Below are positions 8,301 through 16,974 of a stretch of 64,000 nt of DNA, in pieces (within the stretch, counting starts at the first letter, position 1; each line of letters starts with the position of its first letter). Location of the stretch: NCBI RefSeq assembly GCF_018598225.1, contig NZ_JAHESF010000004.1:186001-250000 (forward strand). The letters run 5' to 3'. The notes under the pieces are model-generated. The model did not search any database, was not told the DNA's origin, and saw only the letters and a program-made list of their open reading frames with translations. The stretch is from Chryseosolibacter histidinae. Its GTDB lineage: Bacteria; Bacteroidota; Bacteroidia; Cytophagales; Cyclobacteriaceae. Both the position numbers and the translations under genes were made by a program.

Positions 8301-8361
8301 CGACAACTTTGTGTATCCGGCAGCAAAATCTTTCCTGGCAGGGATCCAGCTGACTTTCTAA
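5314..8361 (+). CDS. SusC/RagA-family TonB-dependent outer-membrane transporter
   Basis: A 1015-residue outer-membrane protein that imports oligosaccharides with its SusD partner. Signal peptide about 1-31 (ends AQAQQ), carboxypeptidase-regulatory-like domain about 35-110 (VRGKVSTETGEALPGVNV), a TonB-box-like segment (NEVVVVGYGTQ) at about 112-123, plug domain about 130-245 (RIRGTNS...PLYIIDGI...VLKDASATAIYGARG) and a 22-strand barrel to the C terminus, ending in phenylalanine as outer-membrane barrels do (GIQLTF). It has no N-terminal STN domain, so signalling to an anti-sigma factor is not expected. It is the first gene of the utilisation operon, with 22 bp to SusD. Confidence 0.96.
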   Translation: MKIFTKPATQLRFLAGVLMWIALGFNSAQAQQTFTVRGKVSTETGEALPGVNVLVKGTSAGTVTDAEGIYVLSSVKPEDVLVVSFIGYNTQEIVVGTRSTVDIVLAADIQTLNEVVVVGYGTQRKIETTGSIASVKSEDIVQTPVTNVAQGLQARIAGVQINQNSGAPGGNISVRIRGTNSINGTSEPLYIIDGIQISNGGGINDVSPLSTINPNDIESVEVLKDASATAIYGARGSNGVVLITTKRGKSGATRVSIESYYGWQQVRKTLDLLNASEFAQLENEVFKTAVYPDPASLGEGVNWQDIIFRTAPIQNHQLSVNGGNDKTQVALSANFFDQDGIIINSNFKRYSMRLNLDHRISDRVKMGTSIMGSYNVNSGIPTGSTVVGDGGVVLSSIVGAAIGAPPTLQAYRADGSIFPFAEQGDGRYREVTNPLGLAEVSNQTDIRRVLTNVYGEAKLAEGLTYRASFNVDLQSSINNYYSPRYIIALKDQNAQSGSASKRNTNNAVLLHESILTYSKVLAEHHTLKFTGVFATQSGMANENLISGNGFPNDATRNEALQLATTVAASSSRSRDRLDSYMARVNYGFKDKYFFDITMRADGSSKFGKNHKYGYFPAASAAWRIIEEDFMSNVSAITDLKLRASYGLTGNAGAINAYRSLSLQTTGSDYQFNHVYTKGISPSGIANPDLRWERSLQTNIGLDVSLFNWLNMTVDLYRKQTDDLLYEKTLPYSSGYGSIISNLGGIENKGIEISANANILQEGPLKWTVNANFTANRNKVTDIDGGTTKERFITNYTILKVGEPLGLFKTYIFDGIYQTGEAIIPGSDGRTGGTKVLDYDQNGTITSGDQVITGNPNPNFIFGFSTSLTYQNFDLGIFLSGSQGNDIYNVSRASFENPLGQRNLLAGVVNRWTPENANNEYSSPLQGGRLPISSRFVEDGSYLRCKNITLGYRLPHIKGITNARIYVSANNVFTVTNYSGLDPEVNTYANSNTAIGIDNFVYPAAKSFLAGIQLTF

Positions 8362-8383
8362 CATCATCAAAAATATTACAATC

Positions 8384-9892
8384 ATGAAAAAGCATTATAT
8401 TTTTCCGCTCTCTGTACTGCTCATGATGATGCTGGTGGTATCGTCGTGCGAGTTGGATGAGACCGTCTACTCATCCATCTATACGGAGAACTTTTACAAA
8501 ACCGCTTCTGATGCCGAGGCTGCCATCACCGCTGCATACGACCCGATCGCAGACATGCATGGAGGCCCCGCGGCAACGCTGGCCTCTGACTTCAGCGCAG
8601 ACCAGATGTATCCACGCGTGGCCGTATCGCGCAACACGCTGACGCTGTTCACCTACGACGTGAACTACACGGGGCAGATCACGGCGGGGCGTTTGTTCGA
8701 GTCGCCGCAGCAGATCTGGATCTCGTGCTACGATGGCATCGAGAAATCAAACTGGGTGATCGAAAAAGTGCCCCAGGCCAGCATGGATGTGAACCGCAAG
8801 AAAGAGATCATCGGCGAAGCTTATTTCTTAAGGGCGTACTATCACTGGATGCTGACCAAAAATTTCAACGAGGTGATCGTGAAGACCAAGGCCAGCGATG
8901 TTCAGGAGAACGCCTACAAAAACAAGAGTCCCAAGGCGGAGATCTATGCACAGATCTATAAAGACCTTGACTCAGCCGTAGCCAAATTACCGGTTCACAC
9001 GGCCAGCCTGGTGAAAGGAAGAGCGTCGAAAGAAGCAGCGCTGGCGTTGTATGCCAAGGCAGCACTTTACAATGAAGACTGGGCCACATCGCTGGCAAAG
9101 GCGCAGGCAGTAATGACCAATTCTTACCTGAAGCTGATGGTGAATGTGCTCGATGTTTATGATGTTACCAAAGAGGATGCCGCGCGTACAGAAAACATTT
9201 TTGCGTATGAATCTGAGTCTACGGCTTCTGTTTCAGGCTCTACCTCTTCGCGTAGTCATCAGCTGCCGGGACTTTTCGGACCCGCCGGAAGTGCCGCTCC
9301 TGCCTATGCCGTAACATCGTTCGGATCGTTCTTCGCGTACCAGGCATTCTTCGACTCTTTTGATCCCATCGATAAAAGAAGGCAGCTGCTCGACACTACG
9401 TATGTGAACAAAGCAGGGCAAAAGGTGAAACAGAAAGACATAACACCCATCACCAAAAAAGCGGTGCTGGTGAAAAAATATCAGGATCCTTTTTCAGTAA
9501 GCGGTAATACCAACAATATTCCAATCCTGCGGTTGGCCGATGTGTACCTCATCGCCGCGGAGGCAGAGGCACGCCTGAACGGTGCTACAACGCTTGCTTA
9601 TGGATACATCAAAGTTGTGCGTGATCGCGCGGGGCTGCCGGAGCTCACGCCTGGCCTGGGCCAGACACAATTTGTGGATGCTGTGATCCAGGAACGCTCG
9701 TGGGAATTTTTTGGGGAAGGTGATCGCTGGTACGATCTTACCCGCACCGACAAATTTCTGACGGTGATTCCGCTGGCTGTCAACGATGTATTTCCCGTTC
9801 GCACGCCGCAGCCCAAACATAAATATTTCCCGATACCCCAGGATGAGCTGAACGCCAACCCTCAGCTGCAGCAGAACGATCCCTGGAAGTAA
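8384..9892 (+). CDS. SusD/RagB-family surface glycan-binding lipoprotein
   Basis: A 502-residue lipoprotein: a signal peptide with lipobox VVSSC (Cys22), an SusD-like helical TPR scaffold (about 60-330, including IGEAYFLRAYYHWMLTKNFNEV) and the RagB/SusD C-terminal domain (about 320-500, with LRLADVYLIAAEAEARLNGA and WEFFGEGDRWYDL, both family signatures). It acts on the cell surface, capping the SusC barrel and delivering the glycan. It follows SusC by 22 bp and is probably cotranscribed. The ligand cannot be read from the sequence. Confidence 0.96.
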   Translation: MKKHYIFPLSVLLMMMLVVSSCELDETVYSSIYTENFYKTASDAEAAITAAYDPIADMHGGPAATLASDFSADQMYPRVAVSRNTLTLFTYDVNYTGQITAGRLFESPQQIWISCYDGIEKSNWVIEKVPQASMDVNRKKEIIGEAYFLRAYYHWMLTKNFNEVIVKTKASDVQENAYKNKSPKAEIYAQIYKDLDSAVAKLPVHTASLVKGRASKEAALALYAKAALYNEDWATSLAKAQAVMTNSYLKLMVNVLDVYDVTKEDAARTENIFAYESESTASVSGSTSSRSHQLPGLFGPAGSAAPAYAVTSFGSFFAYQAFFDSFDPIDKRRQLLDTTYVNKAGQKVKQKDITPITKKAVLVKKYQDPFSVSGNTNNIPILRLADVYLIAAEAEARLNGATTLAYGYIKVVRDRAGLPELTPGLGQTQFVDAVIQERSWEFFGEGDRWYDLTRTDKFLTVIPLAVNDVFPVRTPQPKHKYFPIPQDELNANPQLQQNDPWK

Positions 9893-9938
9893 AGCGGACT
9901 TTGGTAAAAGTTAATGACGTTATAACACTTTTTGGATA

Positions 9939-11975
9939 ATGAAGAAATTCCTGTTGTTTTTTGCGATCGTTCTCTGTTCTGCTCCGGTATTGAGGGCCCA
10001 GTATAGTATCCGTTATCCGGATGCTGTGCCCTTGCATGGGGTGTGGTCGTTTGCGCTTGACCCGCTCGATGCCGGTGAAAAGCAAGAATGGTACCTGAGC
10101 AGCAAAACGTTTTACAGAACTTATGAGACCTGGGATAAGGTAGAGGTGCCGCATTGCTTTTCGGCGGATCCACGTTACAGATATTTCAACGGCACAGCGT
10201 GGTACAGGAGGTCTTTCCACTGGCAGGCATCGCAAGACAAACGAACCATATTGCATTTCGATGCTGTGTATTATGAATGTTCTGTTTGGCTGAACGATAA
10301 GAAAGTAGGAACACACGAAGGCGGCTACACTCCTTTTAGTTTCGATATCTCGGATCATCTTAAGGCAGGCGAAAATCAGATCGTTATCCGGGTGACCAAT
10401 GATACCTGGAAGCCCGGTACCATTCCCGGCGCAAAAGACAAAGGACCAAACACTTTTGTGCCAGGCTGGGTTAACTACGGTGGCATTACACGCCCCGTTT
10501 ATCTCACGGTTGAGCCCGCTACTTACATCGAGAATACAAAAGTTGAGGCTACGCCAGACCTTGCAAAACGCACCGCGCAGCTGAGAGCAAAAGTGTTCAT
10601 CAAAAAATCAGCGGGATCGGCTGCAACCGTCACACCTTCTTTGTCGGTGTTGCTGGACAAACGGAAAGTTGCTGTTTCGTGGAAGTTCAGCAATCCGCAA
10701 AACCAGGCCGATGGTGTTGTTGAAGTGGAGGCCTTTGCGTCGCTCAAACCTGCCGATGTGAAATTGTGGAGCCTAGATGAGCCGGTCTGCTACCAGCTTC
10801 AGGCTATTGTTCCCGGAGATACCATCACCACCACGTTCGGCATTCGTAAAGTGGAAGTGAAGAACACGCAGCTGCTCCTCAACGGCGTGCCCGTTAAAAT
10901 GGCAGGTGCAAACCGCGTGATGGACTATCCCGGCCTGGGCAGCCTTGAGCCGGACTGGCTGGTGGAGAAAGACTTTACGCTGATGAAAAGAGCGGGTATG
11001 GAATTTCAGCGCCTTACTCATTACACCACAACGGAGGCTGTACTGGACTGGGCAGACCGCAACGGGATGATGATTGTAGCGGAAGCCGGTAACTGGCAGC
11101 TCACGCCTGAGCAGATGGATACTGATTCCATTCGCGCAAAGTTCCGCCAGCAGTTCGATGAGTTGGTGAAACGTGATTGGAACCATCCCAGTGTTATCGC
11201 CTACAGTGTTGGAAATGAATATCTGTCTGATACGCCATCTGGCCAGCGCTGGACCAAAGACATGATCGCGCATGCAAAGGAAGTTGACCCCACACGGTTG
11301 TACACTTTTGCTACCATGCGTCAGAGTCCCCTTCCAAAGAATCCTGAAGATGAGGCCAGCCAGTACGTTGATTTTGTTTGTGCGAATATCTACGGTAACC
11401 AGGCAGCGATACTGGACAATATCCACAGGCTGTATCCGGATAAACCTATTCTCGTCAGTGAATACGGCATTCGTGTTGATAACAAGAACGGTGAGCAGGG
11501 CCAGGTGGATTACCTGAAGAATTATCTGAACGACATCCGCTCGAGACCTTACGTGGTGGGTGCTTCGTGGTGGAGCTTCAACGATTATGAGAGCCGGCAT
11601 TGGGGCACTAATAAAAACGGTTACCGTCCCTGGGGCGTTGTGGGTCCTGACCGCACGCCACGGCAGATGTATGCCCTTCACCAGGTGGAGATGTCGCCGC
11701 TTGTGGTGACGAAGAAGTCTTTCACCGTTGGCAAGCAGGGCAATCATGAGCTGGTGCTTGAAGTGAAGAGCCGTGCCGATTTTCCGGCGTATCCTACCCG
11801 GAATTATAAGTTGAGAACGACGCAGCGCGAGGTTGCCATCCCTGACCTTTCACCCGGCCAGACAACAGAGGTGAAAATACCCGTAACAGGTTTTAATCCT
11901 TCCGTAAAAGTTGAGATCATTAAGCCCACTGGTTTTTCGATTGTTGAAATTAATGTAGACCTGAACTATGATTAA
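9939..11975 (+). CDS. Glycoside hydrolase family 2 (beta-glucuronidase/galactosidase-like)
   Basis: A 678-residue secreted enzyme. Signal peptide 1-20 (ends LRAQ), GH2 sugar-binding jelly roll about 25-190 (WYRRSFHW, ECSVWLNDKKVGTHEGGYTPF), immunoglobulin-like domain about 195-300 and TIM barrel about 305-600. The expected acid/base glutamate lies in SVGNEYL (E427) and the nucleophile in LVSEYG (E508). Domain order is typical of family 2 enzymes; the barrel and catalytic pair favour a retaining beta-glycosidase with beta-glucuronidase-like fold, but specificity is not determined. The gene follows SusD by 46 bp and overlaps the next coding region by 8 bp, indicating one operon. Confidence 0.92.
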   Translation: MKKFLLFFAIVLCSAPVLRAQYSIRYPDAVPLHGVWSFALDPLDAGEKQEWYLSSKTFYRTYETWDKVEVPHCFSADPRYRYFNGTAWYRRSFHWQASQDKRTILHFDAVYYECSVWLNDKKVGTHEGGYTPFSFDISDHLKAGENQIVIRVTNDTWKPGTIPGAKDKGPNTFVPGWVNYGGITRPVYLTVEPATYIENTKVEATPDLAKRTAQLRAKVFIKKSAGSAATVTPSLSVLLDKRKVAVSWKFSNPQNQADGVVEVEAFASLKPADVKLWSLDEPVCYQLQAIVPGDTITTTFGIRKVEVKNTQLLLNGVPVKMAGANRVMDYPGLGSLEPDWLVEKDFTLMKRAGMEFQRLTHYTTTEAVLDWADRNGMMIVAEAGNWQLTPEQMDTDSIRAKFRQQFDELVKRDWNHPSVIAYSVGNEYLSDTPSGQRWTKDMIAHAKEVDPTRLYTFATMRQSPLPKNPEDEASQYVDFVCANIYGNQAAILDNIHRLYPDKPILVSEYGIRVDNKNGEQGQVDYLKNYLNDIRSRPYVVGASWWSFNDYESRHWGTNKNGYRPWGVVGPDRTPRQMYALHQVEMSPLVVTKKSFTVGKQGNHELVLEVKSRADFPAYPTRNYKLRTTQREVAIPDLSPGQTTEVKIPVTGFNPSVKVEIIKPTGFSIVEINVDLNYD

Positions 11976-14247
11976 AGGAGAAGTAAGTGCGAAGCGGGAA
12001 TTAAAGAAAGTTTCGTTAACGGCAGACCTGATCGTTACCGGTGGAGGATTGTCTGGCTCCTGCTGTGCCATCACGGCGGCGCGTGCGGGACTTAAGGTTG
12101 TGCTGGTGCAGGACAGGCCGGTGTTGGGTGGTAACGCTTCGAGTGAAGTACGGCTCTGGGTGCTGGGCGCAACCTCTCACATGGGCAACAACAACCGGTG
12201 GGCCCGCGAAGGTGGTGTGGTGGATGAGATCCTCGTGGAGAATATGTACCGGAACCCCGAAGGGAATGCGGTGATCTTCGATACGGTGGTGCTCGATAAA
12301 GTGATGCAGGAGCCCAACATTACGTTGCTGCTGAACACGGCGGTGCATGAGGTGATCAAATCCGATCCCGATACCATCCAGTCTGTGATCGCTTTCTGCA
12401 GCCAGAACGGAACATCGTACAGCCTTACGGCGCCGTTGTTCTGTGATGCGTCTGGCGATGGCGTGGTCGGTTTTCTTTCCGGCGCAGCTTTTCGCATGGG
12501 CGCAGAATCGAAAGAAGAGTTCGGAGAAAAATTCGCACCATCGAAGGAATATGGCGAGCTGCTAGGCCATTCCCTTTATTTTTACACGAAAGATATCGGG
12601 AAACCTGTGAACTATGTTCCTCCTTCTTATGCGTTGCAAGACATTACAAAAATTCCCCGCTACCGGAACTTCAATGCCAAAGAGCATGGATGCCAGCTTT
12701 GGTGGATAGAATATGGTGGCCGGCTCGATACTGTTCATGAAACGGAGACCATCAAATGGGAGCTGTGGAAAGTGGTGTACGGCGTATGGAACTATATCAA
12801 GAACTCCGGGAAATTCCCGGAAGCAAAGAACCTCACGCTGGAGTGGGTGGGAACAATTCCCGGCAAAAGGGAGAGCAGGCGTTTTGAAGGCGATTACATG
12901 CTCACGCAGCAGGACGTGATCGAGCAACGCACGCATAGTGACGCCGTTGCGTATGGCGGATGGTCGGTAGACCTTCACCCTGCCGATGGTGTATTCAGCG
13001 AACGCTCCGGCTGCAACCAGTGGCACAGCAAAGGCCTGTATCAGATCCCTTACCGTTGTTACTATAGCCGCAATGTGAAAAATCTCTTCTTCGCCGGCCG
13101 CATCATCAGCGTAAGCCACGTGGCTTTCGGATCGAGCCGTGTGATGGGTACTGCCGCGTATGGTGGACAGGTTGTGGGTATGGCTGCGGCCCTCTGTAAG
13201 AAAGAAGGTCTTTTGCCGGGTGAGCTGCTGGCAAAGGGAAAGGTGCCACAGCTTCAGCAGGCGTTGTTGAAAGAAGGGCACCATGTTCCGGGGTATGCTT
13301 TCTCAGATCCCAAAGATCTTGTACGTTCAGCCACCGTAAGTGCTTCAAGCGAGCTGGTGCTGGATGAGCTGCCGGAGCAGGCATTCCTGAAAAAACTTGA
13401 CCCGGCTGTTGCCCAGCTTCTTCCGCTGCAGCAAGGCAAAGTGCCCCAGCTTGTGGTGCATGCACAAACCGCTGTCAATACAAAGCTTCAGGTGGAACTT
13501 TGCGCCAGTGAACGCGCGGGCAACTTTACACCCGACGTGGTGTTGGAGACAAAGACCATCGACCTGGTGCCGGGCAGGAATTGTGTGCAGCTTACCTTCA
13601 ACGCAGCCATCGCAGGCAGCCGGTATGTGTTTGTGCTCTTCAGGAAGAACCCGGATGTGGAGCTTCATTTTACGAAGAAACGTATTACCGGCATCCTCTC
13701 TGTATTTAACCAGGTGAATGCAGCGGTGTCGAACTATGGTAAACAGATGCCTGACGGCGATATCGGCGTTGATGCTTTCGAGTTCTGGTGCCCGCAGCGC
13801 AGACCCAATGGCCATAACATCGCTATCAAGATGAATCCGGCCCTGGCTTGTTTCGGCGCTGACAATGTGCGCAATGGTATCGATCGCCCCACCACGCAGC
13901 CCAATGCCTGGGTGGCGGATTTTTCTGATCCGAACCCGCGGCTCGAGCTTTCATGGCAGGATCAGAAAAAGATCAAGGCGGTTACCCTGAAGTTCGACGC
14001 GGATTTCGATCACCCGATGGAAAGTGTGCTGATGGGACACCCGGAGAACGTGATGCCGTTCTGTGTGCGCGACTACAAGCTCTACGACGATGCCGGAAAA
14101 GTAGTTTATGAAAAAACAGGAAACTATCAGACCATCAACCGTGTCAATTTTGAAACACCGTTGGCCACCCGCAAACTTGTACTGGAGGTGAAACATCCTT
14201 CGGCAGACGTGCCAGCATCGGTTTTCGAAGTTCAATGTTATGAATAA
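11968..14247 (+). CDS. FAD-dependent oxidoreductase with C-terminal discoidin-like domain
   Basis: A 759-residue protein. Residues about 15-430 are an FAD-binding oxidoreductase of the FAD_oxidored family: the dinucleotide motif LIVTGGGLSGSCCAI, then GGNASSEVRLWVLGATSHMG, and the closing FAD motif near FAGRIISVSHVAFGSSRVMGT. The remaining third contains beta-rich regions, the last of which (about 580-759) resembles a discoidin/F5-8C carbohydrate-binding fold. No signal peptide is seen. It overlaps the GH2 gene by 8 bp (ATG at 11968), so translation may be coupled. In this setting it may oxidise a sugar or glycoside to a keto form, fitting the DUF1080 protein encoded downstream. The substrate and direction are unknown. 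Confidence 0.85.
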   Translation: MIKGEVSAKRELKKVSLTADLIVTGGGLSGSCCAITAARAGLKVVLVQDRPVLGGNASSEVRLWVLGATSHMGNNNRWAREGGVVDEILVENMYRNPEGNAVIFDTVVLDKVMQEPNITLLLNTAVHEVIKSDPDTIQSVIAFCSQNGTSYSLTAPLFCDASGDGVVGFLSGAAFRMGAESKEEFGEKFAPSKEYGELLGHSLYFYTKDIGKPVNYVPPSYALQDITKIPRYRNFNAKEHGCQLWWIEYGGRLDTVHETETIKWELWKVVYGVWNYIKNSGKFPEAKNLTLEWVGTIPGKRESRRFEGDYMLTQQDVIEQRTHSDAVAYGGWSVDLHPADGVFSERSGCNQWHSKGLYQIPYRCYYSRNVKNLFFAGRIISVSHVAFGSSRVMGTAAYGGQVVGMAAALCKKEGLLPGELLAKGKVPQLQQALLKEGHHVPGYAFSDPKDLVRSATVSASSELVLDELPEQAFLKKLDPAVAQLLPLQQGKVPQLVVHAQTAVNTKLQVELCASERAGNFTPDVVLETKTIDLVPGRNCVQLTFNAAIAGSRYVFVLFRKNPDVELHFTKKRITGILSVFNQVNAAVSNYGKQMPDGDIGVDAFEFWCPQRRPNGHNIAIKMNPALACFGADNVRNGIDRPTTQPNAWVADFSDPNPRLELSWQDQKKIKAVTLKFDADFDHPMESVLMGHPENVMPFCVRDYKLYDDAGKVVYEKTGNYQTINRVNFETPLATRKLVLEVKHPSADVPASVFEVQCYE

Positions 14248-14351
14248 CTGTTGTCATGATCCCGCCGTTGCTGCCACACGCATTCCGTGTTAGCGATGGC
14301 GGCCGACGCCATGCTTAATTTTCCAATACCTAATCAATCAAAGTAAAATAC

Positions 14352-16919
14352 ATGCGTTTCAGAAAATATTTCTTCCTTCTTTTCGCAACAGCCCTGGTGG
14401 CCTGTAATAAAGATGTTACGCTTGAGAACGAGCAGCTTCAAATCGCATGGTCAGACGATGCCGGCTGGAAGATCGCCAGACTCGGCGTTAAAGAGAACGG
14501 GCAATGGAAGAACATTTCAGTGCCATCGGGCGAATACACGCTGTTATATAGTGAGCAGAAACCTGACAGCACCGCTGTGCCTTTTAAAACGATAACGGGT
14601 GTGCAGTTTCCGGAGCCCATCTATAAATATCAGATCGGCCACTGGCTGCGCTCCACTTCTCCCGTAATGCTCAACACGGCAGGTGAGGCCTTTCATTTTT
14701 ATCCTTCAAACCTTTCACAAGAGAAGAACGCGATCAGTTTTTCGCATGAGCTTCCGGTAGGAACACTGTCATCGTCGTGGAAACTTGACCCGCGTTACCC
14801 TTCAGATATCATCGTGTCGCAGACCCTGGTGGCGAAAAAAGACGGATATTATTCACTGGCTACGCCGGCCTTGTCAGATGTGAAGAACGAAGATGTGACA
14901 TGGGCCACGGTGCCGGGTTATTTTCAGGGAAATTCTTTCCAGGATAACTTTGTATTGGCCTACGCGTATGGCCAGGGCATTCCGAAGCTTCCTGTGCTCT
15001 ACACCGAGCGTTGTGCCAGCACCCTGGCGCCCGTGGTGACCACAAAAGACGGTGTGTCGTTTTCGGTTTCTCCGAAACCCGGCCTGGCAAGGGACCCCTG
15101 GGAGAAAGACAGGAACACGCATGAAGAATCGCGCATTGGCCTCTCGCACATGAACCGGAAGGGAGCAGTTTTCCCCACAGTGTATTATCCGGTGCTCGGT
15201 CAGAAACTTTCCAGGATCAATGCGGGTGATACCATTCACTATGAATTCAGGTATACCGTGAACACCGGCAACTGGTTCGATCACCTGAAGCACGTGGCCA
15301 ACGATGTATATAAATTCAGCGAGACGCTTGACCTGCGCACCAACAAGCAATCGCTGATGGGCAGGATCGAGGCCATGCACCGTTACCTGATCGATCCTAA
15401 AACTTCAATGTGGAATATTGAATCGTTCCAGGGCAAAAAGATCGGCGGACAGTCGTACCTCGGCGGTGTTGTGGGCTCCAGCGGCGATGCCATGAAGAAC
15501 TCTGACTATGGCGCCATGTGGATGCTTGCCACAGCCACGCGGGATGACAAGCTCATGAAGAACGTGCTGCCCTATGCTGCCAACTTCAAGCTCACGCAGC
15601 AGCAAACATCTGACGGATTCTTCAAAGGCGCCGCTGTGGGACAATATTACCTGGCCAAGCGCAAAGTGTTTGTGGAAGAGTGGGGAGAATTTGTAGAGCC
15701 CGTGAGTCTTACCTATTACACGATGCTCGACGTGGGCAACATTCTGCTGTTCGAGCCGCAGAACCAGGAAATGCGCGCGCGCCTGAAGATGGGTGCCGAC
15801 CTGTTGCTCAAGTGGCAGCAGAGCGATGGCCGCTGGGAGGTGGCATATGATCGTCACACCGAGAAACCACTGTTCACTGATCTCAAGGACCTGCGCCCTA
15901 CATTTTATGGACTCATTGTAGCGCACCGCATCCTGAAAGATCAGGCTTATTTGGATGCTGCTAGGAAAGGTGCCGATTGGCTGATTGAAAACGGTGTGAA
16001 GCCTGGGCACTTTATCGGTGTATGTGGCGACGCGCGTTATGCACCTGATTTTGCCACCGCGCAAACATCACAGGCTTATCTTGATCTGTACGACATCACC
16101 AAAGACGAAAAATATAAGGAAGCTGCGATCGAAGCAGGAAAATTCTATACAGCTTCGATCTATACACATCCGATACCATCACATGAAAAGAAAATTGTGC
16201 GGGATGCGGAACGTGAAGACTGGGAGATCTCTCAAGCTGGCCTGAGCTTCGAGCACGGCGGCATCATGGGATCTGCCCAGCGTCACGGTCCCATTCAACT
16301 GGCCAGTCACGCCGGTTTGTTTGTCAGGCTGTTCGGCCTCACGCAAGACTCTATCTTCTTAGATATTGCACGTGCGGCTGCCATTGGCCGCGATGCCTTC
16401 GTAGACGAAAAAACCAGAGTAGCATCGTACTACTGGAATGCGATGGGCAAGGGCGCGGGTCCTTATCCGCACCACGCATGGTGGCAGATCGGATGGATCA
16501 CCGACTACCTGATGTCAGAAGCGGCCCTCCGTTCGAATGGTAAAGTAACATTCCCGAGAGGTTTCGTCACGCCGAAAGTCGGACCACACCAGTCGTATGG
16601 TTTCGAACCCGGTCAGATCGATGGAACCGCGGCGTCGCTCGTGATCCGCGAAGGCCTCGTGCAGCTCGACAATCCGAACCTTGAACACATCACTGCCCGC
16701 TCGCAGGATGGCAAAAAGCTTTTCGTGATCATCATGAACGATCTAAACAAAGCACAGCAAAGCAAGATCCAGGTGAACAGCGCTATATTGCAGGCAGGGA
16801 GCAAACTGCAGGCCGGCACTGAGCTGATGTCGGGCAATGCACTTGCAACACCCGGAGCGTTTTCACTTGAGCTACCGCCTTATGGTATTCAGGTGTACGC
16901 GATGGAAATTGTAAAATAA
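14352..16919 (+). CDS. Lipoprotein with six-hairpin (alpha/alpha toroid) glycosidase-like domain
   Basis: An 855-residue lipoprotein (lipobox LVAC, Cys18). The N-terminal 300 residues are beta-rich. About 330-720 shows the repeating helix pairs of an alpha/alpha toroid, as in six-hairpin glycosidases and some polysaccharide lyases, with MLLKWQQSDGRW-like, DAARKGADWLIENG and YLDLYDITKDEKYKEAA hairpin segments and conserved aromatic/acidic patches. About 760-855 is a small beta domain. I cannot assign a CAZy family; hydrolase, lyase or epimerase are all possible. It lies between the oxidoreductase and the symporter on the same strand (104 bp and 55 bp gaps), so it probably processes the same glycan at the surface or in the periplasm. 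Confidence 0.72.
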   Translation: MRFRKYFFLLFATALVACNKDVTLENEQLQIAWSDDAGWKIARLGVKENGQWKNISVPSGEYTLLYSEQKPDSTAVPFKTITGVQFPEPIYKYQIGHWLRSTSPVMLNTAGEAFHFYPSNLSQEKNAISFSHELPVGTLSSSWKLDPRYPSDIIVSQTLVAKKDGYYSLATPALSDVKNEDVTWATVPGYFQGNSFQDNFVLAYAYGQGIPKLPVLYTERCASTLAPVVTTKDGVSFSVSPKPGLARDPWEKDRNTHEESRIGLSHMNRKGAVFPTVYYPVLGQKLSRINAGDTIHYEFRYTVNTGNWFDHLKHVANDVYKFSETLDLRTNKQSLMGRIEAMHRYLIDPKTSMWNIESFQGKKIGGQSYLGGVVGSSGDAMKNSDYGAMWMLATATRDDKLMKNVLPYAANFKLTQQQTSDGFFKGAAVGQYYLAKRKVFVEEWGEFVEPVSLTYYTMLDVGNILLFEPQNQEMRARLKMGADLLLKWQQSDGRWEVAYDRHTEKPLFTDLKDLRPTFYGLIVAHRILKDQAYLDAARKGADWLIENGVKPGHFIGVCGDARYAPDFATAQTSQAYLDLYDITKDEKYKEAAIEAGKFYTASIYTHPIPSHEKKIVRDAEREDWEISQAGLSFEHGGIMGSAQRHGPIQLASHAGLFVRLFGLTQDSIFLDIARAAAIGRDAFVDEKTRVASYYWNAMGKGAGPYPHHAWWQIGWITDYLMSEAALRSNGKVTFPRGFVTPKVGPHQSYGFEPGQIDGTAASLVIREGLVQLDNPNLEHITARSQDGKKLFVIIMNDLNKAQQSKIQVNSAILQAGSKLQAGTELMSGNALATPGAFSLELPPYGIQVYAMEIVK

Positions 16920-16974
16920 TCGCTGTTGCCTTCAGCGATCGGAGAATAAAGGGCGAACGAGATATAAAGGAATT

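Noticed and set aside
10773-11747. Long open frame on the minus strand inside the GH2 gene (also 2382-3170, 15405-16064, 47378-48337 in other genes)
   Set aside because: These are antisense shadows of well-supported genes. None has a recognisable domain, and the sense strand carries clear catalytic motifs.
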